Of a stretch of DNA of 64,000 bases, positions 47,816-58,142 are shown in pieces (within the stretch, counting starts at the first letter, position 1; each line of letters opens with the position of its first letter). Origin of the DNA: Cyrtodaria siliqua (lineage: Eukaryota; Mollusca; Bivalvia; Adapedonta; Hiatellidae); contig JAWPHD010004374.1 of NCBI GenBank assembly GCA_037043455.1, forward strand, positions 15,001 through 79,000, given 5' to 3'. The position numbers and the translations under genes are program-made. The notes below the pieces were generated by a model. It was not told the origin of the DNA, did not search any database, and was given only the letters and a program-made list of their open reading frames with translations.

Positions 47816-48466
47816 CTGGTTACTAAATTCCTATGTATCATTCACCCACACCCCCTCTCTCTCTCTCTCTCTCTACATTGGCAATACACCTTTTTAATCA
47901 TTCCACTTGCCCTTGCTTGCGCAAAAGTAGGGTTGATGCTTACTGACATTCCCAATCCTAGGTTAATTCCATACTCTAAATAAAGTTCGGAGAACTTCAC
48001 AACCTGTGATAAGATAATTAATATATAGGGACACTGTCCGTAAGTAAGTAGATATTGAGCATAACCAAATAACCGTCTGACTTTTATCCAGTGAAATGTA
48101 TACATGAAAACATGAGCATAGACCCTAAGAAGTCTGTAGTATTTTTATACATTCGTGAGTTTGAAAAAAAAAAGCTTTAATTATTATTTGTAAATAAAGT
48201 GGGACCCACCATATTTACCTTTTCTGCGATCACGTGACTTCCATTAGCGCATTAGGTTTTCACCATAGTATGTATTGTGTTATATTTAGTTTGGGATGCG
48301 AGTTCAAACGACCGAAGCGGTTTCTATCTTTTTTTGTACCGCGATTGAATTCCGTCAAACAATCTTGCTTTTGATTAATAAATATTCAATAATGCTTGGT
48401 GTGTAATGTTTACGAACATAATTAGTGTGTGTTTTATAAGGTAAAAGTTACGGACATTGTCCCTTT
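47816..48466. other. Spacer with a (CT) run
   Basis: A CT microsatellite lies at 47855-47874. Nothing else is recognised. Confidence 0.5.
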
Positions 48467-48748
48467 AACACTGATCTGCTCGACAAATATAACTGCAATC
48501 TTAAAACACTTCTGCGGCAAGGTTTATCACAACCCGTCTTTTATGGAAATGTGATTTACAAATTTAGGAAGATTATCGGTCGTGATCATTTGCATGAGTC
48601 ATTTATTAAAATTATTAGAAAATTTATAAACAGAGGCTACGGCCGAAGTATTCTGCGGCGCACTACATGCTTAGTTGTAGACACTTCTACAGTTTGCAAT
48701 TATGCTTTTCTCTTTGTTGAACGACTGGACGGGCGGTGGACTCTCTGA
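48467..48748 (+). pseudogene. Retroelement R coding tail (C-terminal fragment)
   Basis: One open frame encodes LLDKYNCNLKTLLRQGLSQP, FYGNVIYKFRKIIG and a segment with a CLVV and a YAFLFVE motif before TGA. Its central part aligns by eye with the fragment at 13237-13490. In both copies the upstream polyprotein is missing, as expected for a 5'-truncated insertion. Confidence 0.5.
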
Positions 48749-49225
48749 CAACGTGTTCCTAAATCTATTAAGGCGGGCACCGTTTGATGTATGTCATTCA
48801 CTCGGTTTTGTCATGCCCTTAACGATTTTCCCCTTGATGCAAGTTGTCGTGTACATATGAGTTTATCTACTTAGATTTAACTTTTTTGTTAATATATATT
48901 ATATACATGAACATTTCTGTGTTTTTTCTTATTACACCTATCTTCGCTTTCTCAAATGTAAGGGGTTGACTCGGCTGGGATTATGTTTATTTACACTGTC
49001 CTGTTGTTTAGGGATGATGACAGGATAAGAGTGAGGTTGAACCTGTTTAAACTCCCCGGTGGTCACTTTTGCCAATGACCGTTCCAAGGCGGTACCCCTG
49101 TTGTCTACCCTTATATGTTTGTGATGTGCTTTTTCACTGAATGTGTTTGTGATGTACTTTTTGAATCACCTTTGCTTTGTAATACTTGTTGGAGTGACTG
49201 CATTCTGTAAATGCTACTCTTCCAG
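48467..49225 (+). mobile_element. Retroelement family R with coding tail
   Basis: A coding remnant (48467-48748) is followed by an untranslated region and the common tail (48955-49225). The 5' end is truncated. Its order matches the minus-strand copy at 12691-13620. Confidence 0.7.
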
Positions 49226-49324
49226 TTGGACGTATAACTTTTTCTTCACCAATAATTTAAAAGTGTCCTTAAGTATAATAATTGAAATTAGTTTGAACCT
49301 ATTCAGCTACTTCAAAGCAAAGTT

Positions 49325-50400
49325 TACCAAACACAGTAGGTATACAAATCGAACAGGAAATGTAACAGTCACAGAACACAGTCGACCAAAACACGCATTC
49401 AAAACAAACAACAGCCATAAGCACACATAGAAACAAAGTATGCGACACCACAAACATAAACGGGTTGACAATAGGGGAATTGTCTGTAGCAAAAGGGCCA
49501 CCGAGGGTTTAAACACGGTTCTAGGCTGCATCAAACCTCAATCGACCTATTTCATCCCAATTAAACACGCCTTGGAATTGTCTGTAGCAAAAGGGCCACC
49601 GAGGGTTTAAACCAGGTTCTAAACTGCACCAAACCTCATTCGACCTATTGTCATCCCGATTAAACTGGACAGTGTGAATAATGAAATCCCCGCCAGGGTT
49701 ATCTTTTAACAAACTAGACACCATTAATAGCCACTATAAGTAAAACAGAAAGATGATCATGTATATATGAATATAAAAACAAAAGTATAGAAAGCCACAA
49801 AGCAAATACAACATCTCAAACACAAAAGGGTTGCCAATAGGGCTACCGCCTTGGAACGGTCAGTGGCAAAAAAGGCCGCTTAAACGTTACTATCCCTTTT
49901 AGGATTTAGGAAGATTTCATCACAGATTACACAATCTGTCGGGTCATCGCAAAATCAAAGAGGAAAGCATAAAGGCGACTGTAAATAGGTCAATCACTAA
50001 ACATGCAGTGTGTTGCGAAATGATATGATATTAACCTCCTTTTAAAAACGTTTTAACAAGTTTAATGAAGATTGTATTTAAACCACGAACAAGGATCTTA
50101 CGAAATTGTAAATCACGTTGCAATAGAAGTAAAGTGTTGTCTTTGTCGCAAAAGAGTTATTAAATTACTTTTATCTTTTAAAATTAGATAATTTTGCAAA
50201 GGGTTTGGAAGTTTATGGTAACGGTAGCCCTGACTGAGTAGCTTTTAATTATACAAACGATACGATTGTTAAAGTCCCTAACTTGACTACAAGCTCTAGA
50301 AAAACTAATAAGTTGAGAAACATATAACCCATGAGAAGTTGCTCGTGGGGAAGTCCCTATCTAAGTATGAATAATTATCAACGTCAAATTACTAAATATA
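49325..50400 (-). mobile_element. Retroelement family R, complex minus-strand copies
   Basis: Two tails (from about 49325 and about 49805) with an internal duplication of roughly 100 bp (TGTCTGTAGCAAAAGGGCCA occurs twice) adjoin a degraded coding remnant (about 49930-50260) that carries frameshifts. Confidence 0.65.
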
Positions 50401-51509
50401 GATATATTGTATGAGTCACTCATACGAAACTAAAGAATACGTTTGAAATGACTAGAGTCTTTTAGGTGGCCAATCGTTAAGATTAATGAGAGTGTTCGCT
50501 CACAATGGTACACGTAAATGAACAAACAGAGAATATTACTCGCCTGCCGAAAGCTCTGTCAACTTTTCACGATCTATCACCTGCATGCCTCAGGTATCAG
50601 GTCTCACTACAAAGTTAGGTCCCTTGCATGTGACTGTAGGTGACTGTAGGATGATTCTTACACCATAAAAAGTAGGGGTGTGTTCTTCGGTTTGAGATAT
50701 TTTTAATAATTGCCCATGGATATTTGATTTTTCTGTTGCAGGTGAGATAACAATAGTGTGAGATTGGATGAACAGCAATTAGACGACACTGACAGCAAAA
50801 TATGACACATTTGTGGGTGCTCAAAATGCATATGAATTTAGGTGCAAACTCTTTAGTAAAGGCCGAAAAAGTACCTTGCCTGACACCAATTACATTAACA
50901 AATGAATAAGTGGGCTCTGTACCAGGTTTTGTGGGTTTGTATGAGTGGCAATAACTCTATGTTACCAAAAAAAACAAAAAACTTTTAGACTGTATATGTC
51001 ACATTCAGCATGGAAAATTGGACTTTATTCATAATGGCCAACACAAAAAAATCGAAGTGTGGTGTGGGACCTACAGATCACAAAATGAAATTAAAGACAT
51101 CCCTATCTGTGAACTCGACATTGAGTGAGAAAACATAGGATCATCGTTTAATTGTGATACACATTTGTCCAAAATGTGCACTCCAAATGTGTACTAATAA
51201 ATTGTGTGACAATTGTGCGCTTGACATTGGTTCACGTATGTCTTTCATGACTGACATGGTTTAGTTTGTTGTGTTATCTATTCGAAGTTACATGGTGACC
51301 AAAACTATCGCTACTGTTTATATGTATGCACTTTATCTCTGCAAGTTTCTTAAATATATCATTAAATAGAACATCAATGCGACTGGTGTAAAACTGAAAT
51401 AAAGGCACACTGTTTATTTACACTCAGAAATTTCCTTTTTATGTAAAGCTAATTTTAATTCAAATATGTTCATGATGAAATATGAGTGTTTTAATACTTA
51501 TCAAGTATA
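50401..51509. other. Gene-free spacer
   Basis: No exon or recognised repeat is seen, apart from a 10-bp TGACTGTAGG duplication near 50632. Confidence 0.45.
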
Positions 51510-51760
51510 CGGTTAATACTAGCACTGTATAATTAGAGTTATGGGGTTGCGGCTGCCGCGGTTATACCAAATAACGGGTTATACTAGTATCGTGGAATTA
51601 AGAGTTACGGGTTCGTGGTTTTTATTTCCGTCTGCCGCGGTTGTACCAAAGAACGGGTTACACTAGTACCGTAGAATTAGTTTTAAGGGCTTGTGGTTTT
51701 GATTCCAGGCTGCCGCGTTGTACCATATACAGGGTTATACTAGTACTGATGCAGCGGTTG
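51510..51760. repeat. About 80-bp tandem repeat, three to four copies
   Basis: Units with GGGTTATACTAGTA, GGTTCGTGG and CTGCCGCGGTTGTACCA repeat with divergence. Confidence 0.8.
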
Positions 51761-52406
51761 TAATGTTGAGGATGTACAATTACGTTATATCTGCTTCATT
51801 TTGCCCCTTTAACAAAATGGTGAAATAATGAATATTCCATTATTTAGGAAGGCACAAAACTAACTAACACATCAGAAACGTATTACCATTTATTAAGTTT
51901 TGGCAAATCATGGGCGCGGCTCCTCAGATCGGGCTGCCGGCAACAAATACATTATATGGCAGCCCTTAATCATATCCATAAAAGGATGTCCCAAACGGCT
52001 TAAATAAAATGTTTTATCAAAACTCTAATTATAAATTAGAATGTTTCTTCATTTAATAACTTGAAAGTTATTTATTTTTTGAAAGCGTACAATAATGTAC
52101 ACAGCCGAACTAGGCGTGATGCACCACAGTAAAGCCGCAAAAGGCTAAAATATTTCATGCTGTAATCCGGACCCTGGGAAACAGTGGTCAGTATAACATT
52201 GAAATTTATTTAATATAAAATTGTTAATTGTTATTAACTGAGATTTTACTGAATTGAAGTATTCGCTGACGGCCATATGGCAGCAATCAAATGTTCAAGC
52301 AGGTTTAAAGTCAAACTGGTAATTGCAATGCTTAATATAAACTTCAAGTTTGCTCTTTGTGCCTACCTAATTATGCTTCGTCTAGAACGGACAAACTAAA
52401 TCTGAC
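51761..52406. other. Spacer upstream of copy C
   Basis: No recognised feature precedes the TATA box of copy C. Unlike B and D, it lacks the conserved upstream block. Confidence 0.45.
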
Positions 52407-52414
52407 TATAAATA
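52407..52414 (+). promoter_or_regulatory. TATA box of copy C
   Basis: TATAAATA lies 75 bases before the ATG. The TCAGT initiator found at the ideal distance in B and D is missing here. Confidence 0.5.
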
Positions 52415-53084
52415 TAATTAGACAATATCTGAGACATACTACACAAGTCCAGTGCACAGTGTTGACGACGACATAGGGGCAATGGCGGCTTCCTTACGTT
52501 TTTACGTCGGATTTATTCTGCTATGTCTGGAATGTTCTGATGCGTACGCCGAATTGCTTCAAAACGCTGATTTCGAATCAACAAGTTACGATGGCAATTG
52601 GTACGGCTTTGGCTGCAACAAAGCGCCTAGCAATGACTCCTCCCAAGGTCAACATAGCGTACATGTCTCTAACTGGTAAATTATTTATTTTATTTTTTAT
52701 TCAAAAATGTAATATGTGTGAAATCATGGTGTAGTCATTGTCTGTGGCAGAAGATTATTAGTCGCAATATTGCCAAATTTACGATAAAACTGAGACTTCC
52801 GCTATGTGCTGTATTTATCATTATAAATAATGCCCATTTACCAATTTGATACCTTCGTTTTTAAATACTCAAAGTAAAAATATTGTAAATTATGTTTGTG
52901 TTAAATTTCAACTATTATTATATTATCGATGGGCTATATATAGATGTATTTTAGGTGATATACACAGTACTCAAATGCCAAATTGTCGAGAACCAATCAG
53001 ATTTATTCCGTATTAGTTTCGTATAATATTTTTTGAAATATCTTAACATTGTATGGTTTAAAAATGTATGCATTATATAAGGCT

Positions 53085-53162
53085 CGAACCCTGAACCTTC
53101 GGTTCAGTAGACACATAATAGACGACGCTCTAACCGAATGTGGCGCAGTTGGTTTGTTGCAG
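53085..53162 (-). mobile_element. tRNA-like SINE head, minus strand
   Basis: On the minus strand CGGTTAGAGCGTCGTC (A-box-like) and GGTTCAGGGTTCGAGCC (B-box-like) are spaced as in a tRNA. No cloverleaf with a clean acceptor stem could be drawn, so it is not called as a tRNA gene. Confidence 0.5.
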
Positions 53163-54046
53163 TATTAGATAGTGTATAACAAATGCCATCATTCACCTCG
53201 ATCGCTATAACAATGCGCCAAGTAACGTCAATTAATATGTTCCAAGACGACAATTTACACTATAACGATGGGTAACTCTGTGTAAATCAAACAGATACAG
53301 GTTGTACGAGTTGCTTCTCTTTGGTCAAAATATATTTTCACGGTATATTTTAACAGCGTCCGCTGAAGTGTGCTAAGAATATGGCGTCATAACAGTGTTA
53401 TATTTTTAATTGATTTATTATGTGGCAGTATGCGCGCATCCCCAACGCCATATAATGAAGTAAGCACAGTTTTCGGAAAAAATCCCTTTCGTTTGTACCG
53501 CTTATTTCCTTTTTGGTGCCTTTCTGTTTCCAATATTCAGTGCTAAACGTCTGTCAGTAAGTAACATCGCGTAAGTAATTTGCAGTGTAAAAGCAGTTTT
53601 TAAATGAGAATGGCGGAAACTGGATTTGGATGGAAACTGGCCCCTAACCGGTAAGCGAGTCAACTATTTTCAAGTTGATTGGCATAACAGGTAACATTGT
53701 ATCAAGTATCGTCAATCTGAAGTCACACTTTAAGCTACAACATCACCTGGCTCATAACTAAAATACTGTATGTATCTTTATAGAGATGGTCTTCATCATC
53801 AGGTGAACCCATTAGTACAGGACCAATAACTATCTGCATGTGTGTATGAGTTATGCCCCTTTTTTAACGTAACTGTAATCTGAAACTGAAAGATCGAAAA
53901 CAATGTATCGTAGGATTTTCGTGTAGTGGTTCTGAACCATAAAAAGAATCCACAAGCACAGGGCCCGTAACTCTGCATTCAGTAATATGAGAGTTATCCC
54001 CATTTCAGTCAAAATAACTTAATAACTACTGAAAAGGTAATCCCTT

Positions 54047-54150
54047 GGACAAACAATAGAGAAAAGTAGCAGACTCGGTTTTATTGAATCTGTTCATGAG
54101 AGGTAATTATAAGATGCAACATCTCTCACGCCTCCTAGGATCCCGGACTG
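54047..54150 (+). mobile_element. Hairpin element H1, partial
   Basis: Stem 1 (CAGACTCGGTTTTATTGAAT) and stem 2 (GAGAGGTAAT, then ATCTCTCACGCC) are present. The 3' half is missing. Confidence 0.65.
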
Positions 54151-54277
54151 ATCAAAGATCAACAATTTTAACACCCGTGACTTAATCTTATGGGATGTCA
54201 TTTAGAAGTGGTGACTGCGTATTATTATTATTATAATATTTTTTATTAGTATTAGTATTCTTATTTGTTTTAGTAGT

Positions 54278-54283
54278 AGCAGC

Positions 54284-54356
<73 letters not shown>
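54278..54356. repeat. (AGC)n microsatellite
   Basis: Roughly twenty AGC/CAG units are flanked by AGT variants in intron 1 of copy C. Confidence 0.97.
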
Positions 54357-54357
<1 letters not shown>

Positions 54358-54559
54358 TATGAAAACATTAAATAAATTTATTTTGGTGGTTTTATTTCTT
54401 CAAATAAATATGTATATATCAATATGTCACTGTTCAATGTCTGCGTGTCAAAAATACCGATTTGAACATGGGCTTTTTAGATCAATACCTTCAGCGCACA
54501 GCTTATAGTTTATTTATAACATATATGGGATGAAATAAAGATACAAATATTGCTATATC

Positions 54560-54765
54560 CACCGCCATATGCTTGGCATCTTCGGGATGGTTCAAATTCT
54601 GTACTGTTGATTTTTATGAATATTGAGTTCTGCTCAACCCGGGGCTAGAGGGCGTGAGCGGTAGCTAGCATATTTCACTAACTCTCACGAACAGTCTAAA
54701 TCAAACCGAGACTGCAATATTTCATATGTGTCTTGCTCGGCCGTTTATAGCACAGTGGCGTTGCT
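54560..54765 (-). mobile_element. Hairpin element H2, minus strand, copy 1
   Basis: The stems and flanks match 14795-15010 in reverse. One arm of stem 2 has mutated (CTAACTCTCAC). The preceding segment TATGGGATGAAATAAAGATA recurs before the second copy. Confidence 0.7.
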
Positions 54766-55082
54766 TGTGCAGTGTGGCGGCAGTAAAACATCTCCCCGCG
54801 CTTGCAATCAGTACTGTTATTCATTCGCTGAGCCCGATACTTATATTTAGTGATCGATGGTAGTTTTTGATTCGGTGGTTCCACTACTCCGGCCAATAAA
54901 AGGCTCTGGGTATTGTTTAACCACTCATAGGATATGTTGTCTGCTTTTTAATTTAGTCTTTTGTCTGTTACTTGTGATACGCGGGCTTCATAACCGCTGC
55001 TCCCAACTAAATTCCTTTTGTTTATTTCGCTCTTCGGGGCATACAATTTTATTAGATCCTGGGACCATACGCCGCTGGATAT

Positions 55083-55325
55083 AGGGGATGAAATAAAGAT
55101 ACAAATATTTCTATATCCACCGCCATATGCTTGCCATCTTTGGGATGGTTAAAATTATGTACTGTTGATTTTTATGAATATTGAGTTCTGCTCAACCCGG
55201 GGCTAGAGGGCGTGAGCGGTAGCTAGCATATTTCACTACCACTCATGAACAGTCTCAATCAAACCGAGACTGCACTATTTCGTATGTGTCGTGCTCGGCC
55301 GTTTCCAAAGGTCCATTATCGTACT
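55083..55325 (-). mobile_element. Hairpin element H2, minus strand, copy 2
   Basis: It is a complete module including the start GGACCTTTGGAAACGG (reverse) and both stems. Between the two copies, 54950-55075 matches 15119-15240 in reverse. Confidence 0.7.
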
Positions 55326-55701
55326 CTTTTTTGGTAACTGACAAACGCTTGCAATATTTTATAATTTTTATCTTCCAGACAAGGTCCATGGGCGTGTTCA
55401 GCTCAAAACGTGATCATTCAAGGTAGCTTCGAATACAGGGCCACTGCATACGTCAAGTTACTAAGCAACGACCAATCGGTGTCTGTGACGCTGAGATGCC
55501 AAGATGCCAGTGGTAAATGTTTGTATTAACTCTGGAAGATTTCATTGTGATTTAGAACTTTCTTTCACATCAATAATGATAATGTATAATGTATTACTGC
55601 TTGCATTGTCATGCGTTAGTTTGAATATATTACTACACATGGGTCCCTACGACCCCAAGTGGGTGGGGTAATGGTATTAAATAAGAATGTAAAGAATGTG
55701 A

Positions 55702-55828
55702 TGACGTCACGTATGCGTCAGCGGTTTTTTGTTTTCAAAGACGAGTTTCAACACGTATAGAGATGATTCACGTGACCAAAAGAGCCTATAAAAACAGAGC
55801 GTTTATTGTGTTAGGTCATTTCACTAAA
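55702..55828 (+). promoter_or_regulatory. TATA/Inr promoter upstream of the polymerase pseudogene
   Basis: CRE TGACGTCA (55702-55709), E-box CACGTG (55769-55774), TATAAAAA (55797-55804) and TCATT (A at 55828) lie in order, with 31 bases from TATA to the initiator A. A strong donor (AAGTAAGT region, GT at 55890) follows, consistent with a non-coding first exon. A possible acceptor (TTTTTTCAG) ends at 56565. Confidence 0.6.
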
Positions 55829-58046
55829 TTGCGTTGTCATATAAGGATTTTAAATTTATCCATTAACGGAGTCTCAACATTTAAAACAAGTAAGTATATA
55901 TTTTTCGAAAATTAAAAATAATATGTATTCTGTGTTTTATGAGAAAGAGTTTACAGTGTTTTTTTTAAAAACAGAAGGTTTTTTGCAATTGGTTAGGCAT
56001 CTTATTAACGTGTCATACTTGATTAAAGATACCTATCTCGAAATTTATAAATATCTAACAGTGTACTTTTTGTTAAGTTAGTCGGATTAAATTAAAACTG
56101 ATTGATGATACAACAGTGGGTGCTAAAATCGCTTACCAATATATACGAAATATTGTATTTTGCTGTTAGCTAACTGTATTAAAAAAACTGTAAAATGATA
56201 TATACATCACTCTTCCCTCGAGACGTTATTAGTCGCTACGCATGTACACCAGACTGACTTTATGATAATTGATATCATGCCTTCAGCTTCATTATGCGGA
56301 TATATGAATAAATTATACAGTATATAACTGTGTTTTATACAGGCAGTCCTGATCTTTAAATAGTTAATGTGGTCATGTATATTATTATAGTGTTGATATT
56401 GTTTTAAAGTAAACACGCGCTGTTTTTAAGTGTATTGTTAAGTCTCAATTATCAAAGTTATGTATGTTTACAGGACTTTAAAATATATATAAGGGGATAT
56501 AAAAGGCGATGGTTTATAAATAATTATTTGGTTTGAACAATTAAGACAAACTATTATTTTTTCAGAATGTCGTGACTGTACGTTAAGCATTTATTTTATA
56601 TATGTTGTTTTATAAAAAAAAATGTAATTGTAAAAGTAATTTCTTATAAGATGTATAATACAGTATTGCGAATTGAACGTGTTTGTGATATACTTGTTGA
56701 ATCTTTATGTAGCTAGATGTAGGATATTAAAGACGATGTACATATTGTTTAAGGGAACCGGGTTATAACGTCAACGTACAAGTAGGGGGAAACGACGAGC
56801 CCCCCTATCAAATTGAAAAGACGGGACAAAGAACCTTTGCCAGGACAGCAGCCACAGAGACCACTTACAGGGCAAGGTTGAATGATCAGTGGTGGGGCCA
56901 ACGGTTTCAAGATCTCAGACACGAAATTCACGGAATGATCGATGACATCTTGAATCGTGGTAGGAAAGGCTTGGCCGACAATGATCTCATGCGTGTCGTG
57001 ATTCGCCATGATGCCATAAATCACGCCATTGTCGTCCCATTGCAAGCGGCGGAGCAAATGAACGCCGATACGGTCATGAATAAAGTCGAAAATGTGCTGC
57101 AAAGTGAGGGAAATTGGCTGTCGACGAATTTCTAGAAGGTAAAAAATATATGTATTTAGTAAGCAAATTAAACATGATCACTGCTGTATAATATCACATA
57201 GATGACGTAGTATATGTATATATGTTTCTGCAAAAAAATATATCTTTTTAACATATTGAGAAAAAAAATCACGGATACGTGTTTCATCGCTGTATTATAC
57301 ATGATGTCGTTTATATCCGTCAATGAAGTTATTGCAGATACGTTTAAAATATATTGTTACTGAAACACTGTTTTCAGATTTCGTTTATATCATTTATTCA
57401 TTAGACATGAGCACAGTATCCGGTTTAACTGAGTACCGTGGTAGAAAAAAAAGTTATAATAGTAATATATGTTCTTTTCTAGTGATCGTAGGAGCATTGC
57501 ACCTGCCACAAGGGGCCGGAAGAAAACGTCTGACTCAGTTGACGGGATTGGATAACTCCATCCATAAAAAGTCATCTATGGTCCAGATCATCAATGACGA
57601 TTACACGTGTATGGCACGGGCTATTGGCGTATGCTTGGCTAAAACGTGTATCGTCTCGAAGGAAGAATGGCGTACCGTCAAAGATTTACTCTCGAGCAAT
57701 CTAGAAATTCTCATACAAAAACGAAAGACGTCGTTGAAAGCGTACCAACATCTCTGCGAGAAAAACAGAAAAGATCAGGCAAATCTGACTGCTACTCTCT
57801 GCCGTATGGCCGAGGTACCGACGGATACCCCCTGTACGCTAAATGAGGTCACTAAATTCGAAGATGTTTTGAAATTGAGAATCGCCGTGATAGCCTCGAC
57901 GTTGGGAAACAAATTCATCCGAGTTCCCAACAATGATCACACGGACAGGCCCCTCCTGTATTTGCACCTGGTGGACCACGAAGGCGTGAGTCATGTTCAC
58001 GCCATTACCAGCATCACGTTTTTTTTTAGCAGTATATATTTCTGCG

Positions 58047-58142
58047 AAACTTGTTTGTCTGTTTGCGTGTTTATTTCTGTGTTTTGTGGTTGACTGTCCT
58101 CCTTGAATGCTACTTTCCCTGTCCGATCTTTTTATATTTCTT
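58047..58142 (+). mobile_element. Retroelement R tail inserted in the polymerase pseudogene
   Basis: About 90 bases ending GTCCGATCTTTTTATATTTC match the 3' end of the copy at 36606-36835. The insertion interrupts the Cys-rich region after the ExoI-proximal part and shifts the reading frame. Confidence 0.8.

Larger units (their letters stand above)
52482..55512 (+). pseudogene. CBM4/9-GH10 copy C: first two exons only
   Basis: Exon 1 (52482-52675) encodes a signal peptide (FILLCLECSDAYA) and the CBM start ELLQNADFES. Exon 2 (55379-55512) encodes QGPWACSAQNV and VKLLSND, like exon 2 of gene B. In B and D exon 1 ends in AG; here it ends in TG, and joining TG to the first A of exon 2 gives TGA, a stop at the splice junction. 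No acceptor that avoids this is visible. Exons 3-14, including the whole catalytic domain, are absent: a polymerase-bearing mobile fragment and then gene D follow. It could at most encode a short secreted CBM fragment. It is most likely a broken gene. Confidence 0.75.

Noticed and set aside
53085..53162. Functional tRNA gene on the minus strand
   Set aside because: It is promoter-like only. The cloverleaf is incomplete, so it was kept as a SINE head.
55513..56750. Exon 3 of copy C
   Set aside because: No stretch resembles the exon 3 of gene B before the promoter and polymerase remnant begin.
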